DNA from: Allgaiera indica
GTDB taxonomy: Bacteria; Pseudomonadota; Alphaproteobacteria; Rhodobacterales; Rhodobacteraceae
NCBI RefSeq assembly: GCF_900106675.1
Contig: NZ_FNOB01000003.1
Coordinates: forward strand, 124,001-188,000
Length of the DNA stretch: 64,000 nt
Direction: 5' to 3'
The translations under genes and the position numbers were made by a program. This document shows positions 42,878 to 52,209 of this stretch, piece by piece. The number at the start of each line of letters is the position of its first letter. Position 1 is the first letter of the stretch. The notes below the pieces were generated by a model. That model ran no database searches and was not told the DNA's origin. It saw only the letters and a list, made by a program, of their open reading frames with translations.

Positions 42878-44170
42878 ATGGCCAACGTCGTCGTTGTGGG
42901 CGCCCAGTGGGGCGATGAAGGCAAGGGCAAGATCGTCGATTGGCTATCCAGCCGCGCCGATGTGATCGCGCGTTTCCAGGGAGGTCACAATGCCGGCCAC
43001 ACCCTGGTGATCGACGGCGTCACCTACAAGCTGTCGCTGCTGCCGTCCGGCATCGTGCGCGAAGGCAAGCTCAGCGTCATCGGCAATGGCGTCGTGATGG
43101 ACCCGTGGGCCCTTCTGGCCGAGATCGAACGACTGACGGCCCAGGGCGTGACCGTCACCCCCGACAACCTGCTGATCGCCGAGAACACCCCGCTGATCCT
43201 GCCGATCCACGGCGAACTGGACCGGGCGCGCGAGTCGCAGAATTCGGTGGCCAAGATCGGCACCACCGGCCGCGGCATCGGCCCGGCGTACGAGGACAAG
43301 GTCGGCCGCCGGGTGATCCGGGTGGCGGATCTGGGCGATGCGGCGACGCTGGATCTGCGCATCGGCCGGTTGCTGACGCATCACAACGCGCTGCGCGCCG
43401 GACTGGGGCTGGAACCCGTCGACGCCGAGGCGCTGAAGGCGCAATTGCTGGAGGTGGCGCCGAAGATCCTGCCCTTCGCGGCACCGGTCTGGAAGGCGCT
43501 GACCGAGGCGCGCCGCGCCGGCAAGCGCATCCTGTTCGAAGGCGCCCAGGGCAGCCTGCTGGATGTCGATTTCGGCACCTACCCCTTCGTCACCTCGTCG
43601 AATACCACCGCGGGCATGGCGGCCTCGGGCACCGGCCTTGGGCCCACGGCGATCGATTTCGTCCTGGGGATCGTCAAGGCCTACACGACGCGGGTGGGCG
43701 AGGGGCCCTTCCCGACCGAACTGAACGATGCCGACGGCCAGCGCCTGGGCGAGCGCGGCCATGAATTCGGCACCGTCACCGGGCGCAAGCGCCGCTGTGG
43801 CTGGTTCGATGCGGTGCTGGTGCGCCAGACCTGCGCGACCTCGGGCGTGTCGGGCATCGCGCTGACCAAGCTCGACGTGCTCGACGGCTTTGATGAGCTG
43901 AAGATCTGCACCGGATACGAACTGGACGGCACCTTCTACGACTACCTGCCCACGGCGGCCGATCTTCAGGCGCGGGTGGTGCCGGTCTACGAGACGCTGG
44001 AAGGCTGGAGCGAGAGCACCGCGGGCGCGCGCAGCTGGACCGACCTGCCGGGCGCGGCGGTCAAATATGTCCGCCGGATCGAAGAGCTTATCCAATGCCC
44101 TGTCGCGCTGCTGTCGACCAGCCCCGAGCGCGACGACACGATCCTTGTCACCGACCCGTTCGAGGACTGA
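42878..44170 (+). CDS. purA: Adenylosuccinate synthetase
   Basis: The 430-residue enzyme makes adenylosuccinate from IMP, aspartate and GTP, the first committed AMP step. The start [23 protein letters not shown] holds the GTP-binding loop. [24 protein letters not shown] and [15 protein letters not shown] are the other family signatures. GAGGGA precedes the ATG. The stop shares one base with the next gene (TGATG). Confidence 0.98.
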   Translation: MANVVVVGAQWGDEGKGKIVDWLSSRADVIARFQGGHNAGHTLVIDGVTYKLSLLPSGIVREGKLSVIGNGVVMDPWALLAEIERLTAQGVTVTPDNLLIAENTPLILPIHGELDRARESQNSVAKIGTTGRGIGPAYEDKVGRRVIRVADLGDAATLDLRIGRLLTHHNALRAGLGLEPVDAEALKAQLLEVAPKILPFAAPVWKALTEARRAGKRILFEGAQGSLLDVDFGTYPFVTSSNTTAGMAASGTGLGPTAIDFVLGIVKAYTTRVGEGPFPTELNDADGQRLGERGHEFGTVTGRKRRCGWFDAVLVRQTCATSGVSGIALTKLDVLDGFDELKICTGYELDGTFYDYLPTAADLQARVVPVYETLEGWSESTAGARSWTDLPGAAVKYVRRIEELIQCPVALLSTSPERDDTILVTDPFED

Positions 44171-44430
44171 TGGCGCTTGGCTACAAATCCCGGCGCCGCT
44201 GGTCGCTGATCGTGCTCGTCGTCGGGCTGCCGGCCTATATCGCCCTGGCCTGGTGGGTCACCAGCCTGCTGCCCGAGCGCCCGCCGGTATTGCTGGAACT
44301 GGCGGTCTATGTCGGGCTTGGGGTGCTTTGGGCTCTGCCGCTGCGCTTCGTCTTCCTGGGCGTGGGCCGGGAAGACCCGGACGCAACGCCCCCTCGCACG
44401 CCGGCAAAGCGCGAAGACCCGAAGCCCTAG
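44170..44430 (+). CDS. DUF2842 small membrane protein
   Basis: The 86-residue protein has two hydrophobic helices (about 11-32 and 40-60) and the DUF2842 start GYKSRRRWSLIVLVVGLPAYI. It is found after purA in related bacteria as I recall, and here its start overlaps the purA stop by one base. Function unknown. Confidence 0.82.
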   Translation: MALGYKSRRRWSLIVLVVGLPAYIALAWWVTSLLPERPPVLLELAVYVGLGVLWALPLRFVFLGVGREDPDATPPRTPAKREDPKP

Positions 44431-44655
44431 GATGCCGCGCGCCCGGTGGAGTGCGCCGACGACACGGTCGTCGGGGTAGGGCGGCGGCCCCCGCAAGACC
44501 GCGGCCCGGCGCCTTGCAGGCCCGATGCGAAGGGTTGCGGCCCGGGCCGGCCGGCGCAAAGGGAACGGGCGGAAAGGTTGCCCCTTCCACCCGCACTCGT
44601 GACACGGACACTGATTACAACGTGACTCACCGATAATGGAACCGCCGCAAGCGCC

Positions 44656-47187
44656 CTAGCGGGCGATCTTGCGGGCTTCCATGATGAAGCGGGAAGATTG
44701 AGAAATCGCAAACTGGCCCCGCTTCACCTTCTTGATCTTGCCGTCGCGCAATAGCGCGCCGAAGCTGCGCAGCCCGGCCTCGCGGCTGAAGCCGTCCCCC
44801 TGGCTTGTTTCGGCGCCTACGGCGGCGGCGAAGCGCATGATCTGCGGGCGGGTGAAATGTTCCAGCCCCTCGACACAGTTCGAATAGGCGGCGGCGGCCT
44901 CCAGCAGATCGGGAAGGCTGGTCGCGCCGATCCGTTCCGCGAACTCGGCGAAAGAGCGGCTGTCCGCGAGCGCCGCGGTATCGTTGTCGCTCAGCGCTTC
45001 GATCGAGTCTTCGTCCTGCGCATCGACGGCAAGATTGCTGGCGCTGACACGGCGCGGCCGGATCGGCGAGGCGGTTTGCGCCGAGGTCGGGCGGTCGATG
45101 CGTTGCTCGGATACCAGCACCAGCGGGGCGGGACGGTCCGACGAGGCCGCAGGACGGCGCGCGGCGCTTTGCCCGCCATCGGCCACGGCCGGGCGGCGCG
45201 GGCGGACCACGCGGGCAAGATCGTCACGGTAGGAACGCAGCGCCTCTTCCGGGTTCGCCTCGGGGCTTTCGCCCAGCTCGCGATCGGCCTCCTTCGCGGC
45301 AACCGCCGCCTTCAGATGCGCGATGGTCGACAGCCGGCGGCGGCTTTCGGCGCCTTCCAACTGGTTTTCGGTCTGCCGCATCAGGCGGCTCATGGCATCG
45401 TCATCGGCTGAATCGCCCAGGATCGAACGGCCGCCCCGGTCGGCGCGGCGATGGGCGTCGACCTCGCGCTCGACCGCGGCCAGTTCGGCCTGCAATTCGG
45501 CCTCGGCCTCAGGCGGCAGGCTGGAGGTCGAGGCCGCGGCATCGAGCTTTGCGAATGCGGAACTGCCGTCGTCATCGTCCTCATCATCGTATTCCTCGGC
45601 CGCGTTGGCCGCGTGCGCGAAGGGCGTATCAACCGCGTCGTCTTCCACGCCCGCCCGGGGCGCGGCCTCGTCCGCGGCGGTTTCGGCGGCAGTCTCGGCG
45701 GCAGTCTCAGTGGCGGCAAGCCTGCCCTCGTCCGCCTCGGTTTCATCGCCGGGAAGCTGGTCGTCCTCGGCCGGCAACTCCTTTTCGGCCAGCGACCCGG
45801 TTTGGGGGGCGGCGGCGGAGGCTTGGGCGGTTTCCTCTTGCGCCGCGCCTTCTTCCTCGGCCGAGGGGGGCACGATCTCGGGCGCGGCGCCGGGGGCGGC
45901 GCGCCGGACCTTGATCACCCGGGCCCGGACCCGCGCAAGCGGCCCCGTGTGCGGCCCGGTCTGGGGGGGCGCCTCCGGCTCGGGCTGGGTCTCGGTCTGC
46001 GCCTGGGCCTCGATCCGGGCCTCGGACGGGATGTGAGCTTGCTGCTCCGGCTCCTGCTTCGGCAGGGCTGGGGCCTCGGCGGTTTCGGACGCGGCCGCGT
46101 CGGGGCGGGCGTCGTCGGCGTCCTGCGCGCCGGGCACGTCGGCGGCCTCGTCTTTCTGCGGGGTCGGGGCGGAATTTGCCTTGACCGGATGGGCCCGAAG
46201 CGCGGCCTGCACATTGGCAAGCGAGATCGCCTGCAGGTCTTCGTCCTCGTCGAATTCCGTCTCTGCGTCCGGCCCGGCTTTCGCCGTCTCCGGGGCCGTC
46301 TCCTCGGCCGTATCTTGCGCCATGCCCTGCGTCGCGTCCTGTGCGGCGTCGGGCGCCGCATCGTCGCCAAGGTCCTGTCCGGTGGTAAGCTCGGCGGGCG
46401 CGGTTTCGGCGGTCACGGTTTCGGCAAGCGCATCGGCAGAGTCCTCTGCCGGCGTTTGCGCGATCTCGGCGGTCTCGTCGATCGCGTCGGCAATTTCGAC
46501 ATCTTCGACCGGCGCCGGGGCCGGAGTGCTCGGCGCGCGCAGGCCGGTTTCGGCCAGGGCGGGCGCGGCGGCGGCCGTCGCGGCTGCGGCGGGTGCGGCG
46601 CCCGAGCGCGCTTGTTCCACCGCGGCCCGGATGCGCAGCAGTTTCGCGGCGACGCTGTCGAACGCCAGCGGGGCGGCGGCCGGCGAGGTCTGCGGCTCGT
46701 CCTCGATCACGCTTTCGTCTTCGGCGGCGACCGTCGAATCCTGCGGCGCAGGCTGGGCTTTGTCCTCGTCCTCGGATGCCGCGTCTTCGAAATCATCCGT
46801 GGCCGTCATCGCGGTCGCGGCGTCGGGCTGGATTGCCTCGGGAACCGGTTGTTCGTGGACGGGCGCCTCGGGCGAGGCCGCGGCGACCGTCTCGGGTGCG
46901 CCTTGCGCCTGGCCCACAGCAGGGGGGGGGGCGCCGTCGGCGCGCAACACGACACCGTTTTCCTGGATCTTCGCCTCGACCCGGCGCTGAACCTCGCGCT
47001 CGGCGATCTGATGCAGCATCTGGGCATCGGGCGTGGGCGGTTCCGCGCCGAAATAGCGATCATCCGCAGCAAGATCGCGGAAATACTCGGCGATGGCCTT
47101 CATCGTCGAGAACGGTTCCTCGAACCCCTCCAGCGTGCAAGAGAAGGTACCGTAAGAGACAGTGAGGATCTTGCTCGCACCGACCAT
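44656..47187 (-). CDS. Large acidic, mostly disordered protein with conserved ends (unknown function)
   Basis: The 843-residue protein has a folded-looking N-terminus (about 1-90, SKILTVSYGTFSCTLEGFEEPFSTM with EYFRDLAADDRYFGAEPP). Some 550 residues of Ala/Glu/Asp/Pro/Thr-rich low-complexity sequence follow. A final conserved part (about 735-843, FAERIGATSLPDLLEAAAAYSNCVEG and RPQIMRFAAAVGAE) ends basic. There are no transmembrane helices or signal peptide, so it is probably cytoplasmic. The ATG at 47187 is preferred over a TTG nine codons upstream. I do not recognise a known family with certainty. It is divergent from thiN. Confidence 0.75.
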   Translation of the reverse strand: MVGASKILTVSYGTFSCTLEGFEEPFSTMKAIAEYFRDLAADDRYFGAEPPTPDAQMLHQIAEREVQRRVEAKIQENGVVLRADGAPPPAVGQAQGAPETVAAASPEAPVHEQPVPEAIQPDAATAMTATDDFEDAASEDEDKAQPAPQDSTVAAEDESVIEDEPQTSPAAAPLAFDSVAAKLLRIRAAVEQARSGAAPAAAATAAAAPALAETGLRAPSTPAPAPVEDVEIADAIDETAEIAQTPAEDSADALAETVTAETAPAELTTGQDLGDDAAPDAAQDATQGMAQDTAEETAPETAKAGPDAETEFDEDEDLQAISLANVQAALRAHPVKANSAPTPQKDEAADVPGAQDADDARPDAAASETAEAPALPKQEPEQQAHIPSEARIEAQAQTETQPEPEAPPQTGPHTGPLARVRARVIKVRRAAPGAAPEIVPPSAEEEGAAQEETAQASAAAPQTGSLAEKELPAEDDQLPGDETEADEGRLAATETAAETAAETAADEAAPRAGVEDDAVDTPFAHAANAAEEYDDEDDDDGSSAFAKLDAAASTSSLPPEAEAELQAELAAVEREVDAHRRADRGGRSILGDSADDDAMSRLMRQTENQLEGAESRRRLSTIAHLKAAVAAKEADRELGESPEANPEEALRSYRDDLARVVRPRRPAVADGGQSAARRPAASSDRPAPLVLVSEQRIDRPTSAQTASPIRPRRVSASNLAVDAQDEDSIEALSDNDTAALADSRSFAEFAERIGATSLPDLLEAAAAYSNCVEGLEHFTRPQIMRFAAAVGAETSQGDGFSREAGLRSFGALLRDGKIKKVKRGQFAISQSSRFIMEARKIAR

Positions 47188-47260
47188 GGGACACTCGCTT
47201 TCTGCCGTTTCCAATTAGCACCACAATACCGTCGTCATGTTCAATTCCGTGGACAGATCG

Positions 47261-47296
47261 GGGTGTTTTGAAGGATTGATTATGGCCTGAACACCC
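47261..47296. promoter_or_regulatory. Inverted repeat in the divergent promoter region
   Basis: GGGTGTT and AACACCC are separated by 22 bases, in the 139-bp AT-rich gap between the 843-residue protein gene and thiN. It is a candidate operator; the regulator is unknown. Confidence 0.3.
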
Positions 47297-47326
47297 GGTG
47301 ACTGCCTTAATTGGACCAATAAACCG

Positions 47327-48019
47327 ATGCGCCGTACATTTGTCGAATCCCAAGATGGACTGATTCTGCTTGGCGCGGGCCCTGTCGGACGGGCGAATTT
47401 CAGCGCGGCGCGGGCACTGGCGTCAAGAGTGATCGCCGCCGATGGCGGTGCGCGCAGGGCGCTTGCGCTGGGCGTCATGCCCGAGGCCGTGATCGGTGAT
47501 CTCGACAGCCTCGATTCGGCGACGCGCGCGGCACTTCCCGAGGGTAGCGTCCACCGTATCGCCGAGCAAGACAGTACGGACTTCGACAAGACCCTGCGCC
47601 ATATCGCGGCGCCTTTCGTCATCGGGCTGGGGTTCTGGGGCGCGCGGATGGATCACGGCCTGGCGGCGCTGAACGTGCTTGCGCGCCATCCCGACCGGCG
47701 CTGCGTGCTGATGGGCGGGCGCGAGGTCTGTTTTCTTTGCCCGCCGGAACTGGATCTGGCGCTGCGCCCCGGAACCCGCGTTTCGCTGTTCCCGCTGGGC
47801 CCGGTCGAGGGCGAGAGCGAGGGGCTGGAATGGCCGATCGGGGGGCTGAAATTCGCCCCCGACGGGCGGGTGGGCACCTCGAACCGGGCGCCGACGGGCC
47901 GGGTGCGGCTGCGGTTCACGGCGCCGCGGATGCTGGTGATGCTGCCGGCGGGGGCGCTGGAAGCGGCGGTTCGGGCACTGGCGCCGGGTGCCGTGCCGCC
48001 AGCCGCTCTCGGTGGATGA
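47327..48019 (+). CDS. thiN: Thiamine diphosphokinase
   Basis: The 230-residue enzyme converts thiamine to thiamine pyrophosphate with ATP. Conserved parts are RVIAADGGARRALALGVMPEAVIGDLDSL, the catalytic QDSTDFDKTLRH and GFWGARMDHGLAALNVL, then the C-terminal barrel ending in GTSNRAPTGRVRL. No TPP riboswitch is seen upstream. Its last 104 bp overlap the end of the opposite-strand DMT gene. Confidence 0.9.
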   Translation: MRRTFVESQDGLILLGAGPVGRANFSAARALASRVIAADGGARRALALGVMPEAVIGDLDSLDSATRAALPEGSVHRIAEQDSTDFDKTLRHIAAPFVIGLGFWGARMDHGLAALNVLARHPDRRCVLMGGREVCFLCPPELDLALRPGTRVSLFPLGPVEGESEGLEWPIGGLKFAPDGRVGTSNRAPTGRVRLRFTAPRMLVMLPAGALEAAVRALAPGAVPPAALGG

Positions 48020-48878
48020 CGTAAAGGCCCGACGCCACGATCACCGCGATCCCCACCCAGGTCAGCGCATTGGGGAAGTTGCCGAAGACCAGATAGCCAA
48101 GCGTGGCGGAGCTGACGATTTCCAGATAATGCAGCGGCGCCAGCGTCGCGGCGGGGGCAAGGCGCAGCCCGAAGCTCATCAGCACATGCGAGAAGGTGGC
48201 CGCCGCCCCGACGCCGAAAAGCCAGCCCCAGGCGATGCCCTCGGGGCGCAGCAGCGTAAGATCCGGCAGCCCCAGATCCGAGGTGACCCATAGCACCGGC
48301 GCCCAAATCAGCACAGCGGCCATGGCAGTGTGGAACTGCATCTCGACCGGGTGCTGAAGCGGTGCAAGGCGGCGGGTGACGAGGATGTAAAGCGCGAAGC
48401 CCACGGCGGTGCCCAGGGGAAACAGCGCGACCGCCCCGAATTCGGCAAAGCTGGGCTGGATCACCAAGAGCGCGCCGCAAAAGCCCACCCCCGAAGCCGC
48501 GATCCGGCGCGGGCCGACCTGTTCGCCAAACAGCAGCCAGCCCAGGCCCAGGATGATGAACGGCTCGACGAAGACGATGGCCAACGCGTCGGCGATCGGC
48601 ATTTCGCGCACCGCCGCGACGAAGCAGTAGGTCGCGAAGATCGACACCGCCGCGCGTATCAGCGTCAGCTTCAGCGCCCGGCCCCGCAGGTGCAGGCTCT
48701 GCCCCATCGCCAGCACGATCGGCGCCATCAGGGCGGCCTGCACGGCAAAGCGGGCCAGGGTGATTTCGCCCACCGGCAGGGTTTGCGCGGCCAGTTTCGA
48801 GCAGACGTCGATCAGCGGCGCCGCGGCGCAAAAGCCCAGCATGAAGGCGGTACCAAGGGGGATGCGGTCCTGTTGCAT
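47916..48878 (-). CDS. EamA/DMT-superfamily transporter with Pro/Ala-rich tail
   Basis: The 320-residue ten-helix transporter has EamA features such as ADALAIVFVEPFIILGLGWLLFGEQVGPRR and the closing GIAVIVASGLYVIHRERL. Its last 30 or so residues are a Pro/Ala-rich tail encoded by DNA antisense to thiN. The neighbouring gene 48942-49838 is a diverged paralogue. Substrate unknown; many relatives export amino acids or related metabolites. Confidence 0.85.
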   Translation of the reverse strand: MQQDRIPLGTAFMLGFCAAAPLIDVCSKLAAQTLPVGEITLARFAVQAALMAPIVLAMGQSLHLRGRALKLTLIRAAVSIFATYCFVAAVREMPIADALAIVFVEPFIILGLGWLLFGEQVGPRRIAASGVGFCGALLVIQPSFAEFGAVALFPLGTAVGFALYILVTRRLAPLQHPVEMQFHTAMAAVLIWAPVLWVTSDLGLPDLTLLRPEGIAWGWLFGVGAAATFSHVLMSFGLRLAPAATLAPLHYLEIVSSATLGYLVFGNFPNALTWVGIAVIVASGLYVIHRERLAARHPAPVPEPPLPAPPPAASPASAAP

Positions 48879-48941
48879 GCGCTGGCGGTAGGGCCGGGCG
48901 CGCGCCGGGTCGCGCGGGTTTGCGACCTGCGGGTGTCGCAG

Positions 48942-49838
48942 TCAGGCCGGCTGGGCCAGCGCCATGCGCTCGCGCCACACGATGTAAAGGCCCGAGGCCA
49001 CGGTCAGCGCGATCCCCACCAGCGCCAGCCGGTCGGGAAAATCGGCGAAGACCAGATAGCCGGTAAGCGTGGCAAAGGGGATTTCCATGTATTGGACGGG
49101 GGCGACGGTGGCGGCGGGCGCGTGGCGCAGCGACCAGGTCATGAACAGATGGGCGAAGGTGCCGGTGACGCCCAGCGCCACCAGCAGCGCCCAGGGCTGC
49201 GGCGCCGCCAGCATCACACCCGGCGCGGGCAGTCCGAAGGGCGCCACCAGCGCCAGCGGAATCAGCACGAGCGAGGCCATCACCCCGGATGCCGCCTGCA
49301 GGCGAAGCGCATCGGCCTCGCGGCTGATCTGGCGGGTCAGCATCATGTAGAGCGCGAAGATCACCGCGACGGCCAGCGGCAGCAGAGCCGCCGGACCGGC
49401 CTCGGCGAAGCTGGGCTTGATCACCAGAAGCGTGCCGGCAAAGCCCGCGACGCAGGCCAGCAGGCGGCGGGGGCCGACCTCTTCGCGCAGGAAGAAATGG
49501 CTCAGCAGCAGCATCAGGAAGGGTTCGACATAGGCGATGGCGATGGCATTGGCGAGCGGCAGGAAGCGCAGCGCGGTGTACATCGCCCCGATCCCGCCGA
49601 CCTGCAGCACCGTGCGCAGGGCGTTCAGCACCACGACGCGCGGTCGCATCCGCAGGCTGCCACCCCCCGCCCACAGGATCGGCAGCAAGATCACGGCCTG
49701 GAAGGCAAAGCGCAGGGTGATCAGGTGAAACAGCGCAACCTGCCCGCCCAGCACCTTCGCCAGCGCGTCCGCAAGCGTCGCGGTGGCGCAGAAGGCGAGC
49801 ATCAGAGATATACCGAGAAGCGGACGATCGGGGCGCAT
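48942..49838 (-). CDS. EamA/DMT-superfamily transporter
   Basis: The 298-residue ten-helix transporter is paralogous to the gene at 47916-48878: compare ANAIAIAYVEPFLMLLLSHFFLREEVGPRR and GIALTVASGLYIVWRERMAL. The ATG at 49838 places the first helix near the N-terminus; the frame continues upstream without hydrophobic content and is trimmed. The two genes probably arose by tandem duplication. Confidence 0.86.
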   Translation of the reverse strand: MRPDRPLLGISLMLAFCATATLADALAKVLGGQVALFHLITLRFAFQAVILLPILWAGGGSLRMRPRVVVLNALRTVLQVGGIGAMYTALRFLPLANAIAIAYVEPFLMLLLSHFFLREEVGPRRLLACVAGFAGTLLVIKPSFAEAGPAALLPLAVAVIFALYMMLTRQISREADALRLQAASGVMASLVLIPLALVAPFGLPAPGVMLAAPQPWALLVALGVTGTFAHLFMTWSLRHAPAATVAPVQYMEIPFATLTGYLVFADFPDRLALVGIALTVASGLYIVWRERMALAQPA

Positions 49839-50063
49839 CGGCGCACGATAGGCAAGCCGCAAGCGGCGGGCAATGCATAGCCGCGGCCCGAAGACGACGC
49901 ACCGGCCGGCATTCCCGCGCGAACCTTTCGGGCTGCGGTCCCGGGACCCGATGTCGGGGGCGAATATCCGGGTGTTCCCTTCGGCACCGCGGTGGCCCGG
50001 GCAGCCCTTCCGCAATACGGCGTCCGGGTCGCGGCCCGGTGCCGCCGGGGCGGTTGGCGCCGC

Positions 50064-51191
50064 TCAGCTTCGCGCCTGGTCGGCCCGGTCCAGTTCTGCG
50101 CGCATCGCAGCGATGCCTTCGCCGATCCGGGTGCCCAGCCGCAGCAGAGCGCCCCCCAGCAGATAGACCGTATCGGCGCCGTACATCGCGGCCATGTCGG
50201 CGGCGCGCGCGACGCTCATGCCGCCGCCGGGGCTGGGCAGCATGGTCAGGCCCGGGCCGCGCGGATCGCGGCAGGCCGCTGCGATCTGGCCACATTCCCC
50301 GGCGCTGAAGCCGAAACGGCCGCCGACATTGGGAAACACCGAGATATCCGCCCCCGCGACGCGTTGCAGCGTGCCGAACATCACCCCATGATCGAATCCG
50401 GTATCGGGCGACAGCACATGGGGCCCCAGGAAGGCGGGATGTGTCATCACCGGCAGGTTCAGCCAGGGATCGCGCGCGATCCGGGCGACGAGGCCGAAAC
50501 CCACGAGCCCGGGCATGACCAGAAGGCCATCCACCCCCGCCTGCTTGGCGAAGCGGATATTCGCCTCGGCCTCATCCGGGGCGCCGGCGAGCGAGGCGAA
50601 ATACAGCGCCTTGCCGCCGGTCTCGGCGTTGGCGCGGGCGATGGCCATGGCGGTCTTCTCGACCCGTTCGCGGAACGGCGCCATCGGCTGATCCATGATC
50701 CCGTGATCTTCCTTGATCACGTCGGCCCCCGCCCGGGCGCAAAGATAGCCAAGTTCCGCCAGGGCGTCGGCGTCCAGCCCCTGGGGTTTGAGAACCGGCG
50801 CGATCAAACCGCCGCGCGGGCGCCCGCACAATGCCCGGATGCCCTCGATCCCGAAGCGCGGCCCGGGGTGGCGGCGGATCATCTCTTCGCCCGGGTCGAT
50901 GCCGATCACCCGCAGCCCGCGCTGGATCGAGGAATTGCCGAAGACCACGTTGAGGAATTGCGCCAGTTCCGCCCCCGCGCTGTCGGGCGAATAGCTGATC
51001 GAGGCGCGGAAACGGCCCTCGGCCTCGGGGCCGATCTCTTCGACCCGGCCCAGGATCTCTTCGGTGACATAGCCTGCGGGGACCAGATCGCGGGGGATCT
51101 CGACCGTCTGTTCCAGGGCGATCTCTTGGGCGCGGGCCTGGGCCTCGGCCTGGCTGTCGGCAAAGATCCGGTAGGTGACGGTGAAGCGCAT
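50064..51191 (-). CDS. RuBisCO-like protein (form IV)
   Basis: The 375-residue protein has RuBisCO large-chain layout: an N-terminal alpha/beta domain (1-110) and a TIM barrel. LIAPVLKPQGL keeps the lysine aligned with RuBisCO K175 (K135), and GADVIKEDHG keeps the carbamylation Lys and one Asp (K160, D162) but has His (H163) for E204. The loop-6 lysine (K334) has no equivalent in ADISVFPNVGGRFGFS. Such changes rule out CO2 fixation and resemble RuBisCO-like proteins that isomerise or decarboxylate phosphorylated sugars or acids. It shares one base with the transketolase subunit upstream. Its substrate is unknown. Confidence 0.85.
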   Translation of the reverse strand: MRFTVTYRIFADSQAEAQARAQEIALEQTVEIPRDLVPAGYVTEEILGRVEEIGPEAEGRFRASISYSPDSAGAELAQFLNVVFGNSSIQRGLRVIGIDPGEEMIRRHPGPRFGIEGIRALCGRPRGGLIAPVLKPQGLDADALAELGYLCARAGADVIKEDHGIMDQPMAPFRERVEKTAMAIARANAETGGKALYFASLAGAPDEAEANIRFAKQAGVDGLLVMPGLVGFGLVARIARDPWLNLPVMTHPAFLGPHVLSPDTGFDHGVMFGTLQRVAGADISVFPNVGGRFGFSAGECGQIAAACRDPRGPGLTMLPSPGGGMSVARAADMAAMYGADTVYLLGGALLRLGTRIGEGIAAMRAELDRADQARS

Positions 51192-52195
51192 CACAGGGCC
51201 TCGGCCTTGGCCAGGGAATGGACGGCGTCGATGCGGACCTCGTCCAGCGCGGCCTCGTCGATGCCGGTCTGCTGGCCGGTCAGCCGCTCGATCGCGTGCA
51301 CCAGCGCCTGCGCGTCCAACCCGTAATGGCGCATCAGATAGGGGCGCGAGCCGCCATGCGCATAGGTATCTTGCAGCCCCAGGCGGATCAGCCGCCGCGC
51401 CAGGCCCGCCTCGGCCATCGCCTCGGCCACCATCGAGCCGATGCCCCCCGCGACCAGGTGGTTTTCCAGCGTCACCACCCCGTGCCGGACCGAGGCCGCG
51501 TGATCGAGGATCTGCGCCGCGTCGAACGGCTTGAGGGTGTTCAGATGCAGATGCCGCACCGACACCCCCGCCGCCCCGAGCGCGCCGCGCGCCCGGATCG
51601 CCTCTTCCGTGGTGATGCCTGCGGTGACCACCAGCACGTCGCTGCCCGCCGAGAGCACGCGCATCTGCCCAACCTGCAGCGGCGTATCGAACAGCCGCGG
51701 CACCGCGCCCCGCAGCACCCGGCAATAGACCGGGCCGTCGATGCTGTCGGCGGCCGCGACGATATTCTCGACCTCGGTCGCATCGCCGGTTTCCAGCACC
51801 GTCATGTTGGGGATCGTGCGCATGACCGAGATATCCTCGATCGCCTGATGGGTCATGCCCCCAGGCGTGGTGATCCCCGGTAGGAACCCCATCAGCCGCA
51901 CCCTGCGGCGCGGATAGGCGACCGAGGCGACCAACTGGTCATAGGGACGGCGGTAGAGGAACACGCCGAACGTGTGTACGAAGGGCCGGAAGCCCGCCAG
52001 CCCCAGCCCGCCGGCGAAGGACAACATGTTCTGTTCGGCCATCCCCATCGACAGGAACTGATCGGGGTGGCGGTCACGGAAGCCGTCGATTTCGCAGCTG
52101 GAGGTCAGATCGGCGGACAGGCACAGCACCTCGGGGTGTTGCGGCGCGTAAGCCTCGAAGGCGCGGGCGTAGGGGCGGTTGACCATTTCGACCAT
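51191..52195 (-). CDS. Transketolase, C-terminal subunit
   Basis: This protein of about 334 residues holds the pyrimidine-binding domain (FLSMGMAEQNMLSFAGGLGLAGFRPFVHTF, with the Glu that activates thiamine diphosphate) and the C-terminal transketolase domain (VLVVTAGITTEEAIRA). Split transketolases have this part as a separate chain. I prefer the ATG at 52195, which follows GAGGAAG by 9 bp; a TTG at 52213 that overlaps the upstream stop is the alternative. It forms the enzyme with the 308-residue chain encoded just upstream. Confidence 0.88.
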   Translation of the reverse strand: MVEMVNRPYARAFEAYAPQHPEVLCLSADLTSSCEIDGFRDRHPDQFLSMGMAEQNMLSFAGGLGLAGFRPFVHTFGVFLYRRPYDQLVASVAYPRRRVRLMGFLPGITTPGGMTHQAIEDISVMRTIPNMTVLETGDATEVENIVAAADSIDGPVYCRVLRGAVPRLFDTPLQVGQMRVLSAGSDVLVVTAGITTEEAIRARGALGAAGVSVRHLHLNTLKPFDAAQILDHAASVRHGVVTLENHLVAGGIGSMVAEAMAEAGLARRLIRLGLQDTYAHGGSRPYLMRHYGLDAQALVHAIERLTGQQTGIDEAALDEVRIDAVHSLAKAEAL

Positions 52196-52209
52196 TGTCG
52201 TCGTCTTCC

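Noticed and set aside
47188..47326. TPP riboswitch before thiN
   Set aside because: The conserved CTGAGA and surrounding TPP elements are missing; the gap is too short and shared with a divergent gene.
50064..51191. Functional RuBisCO for CO2 fixation
   Set aside because: Loop-6 lysine and a metal ligand are missing, and there is no small subunit or phosphoribulokinase nearby.
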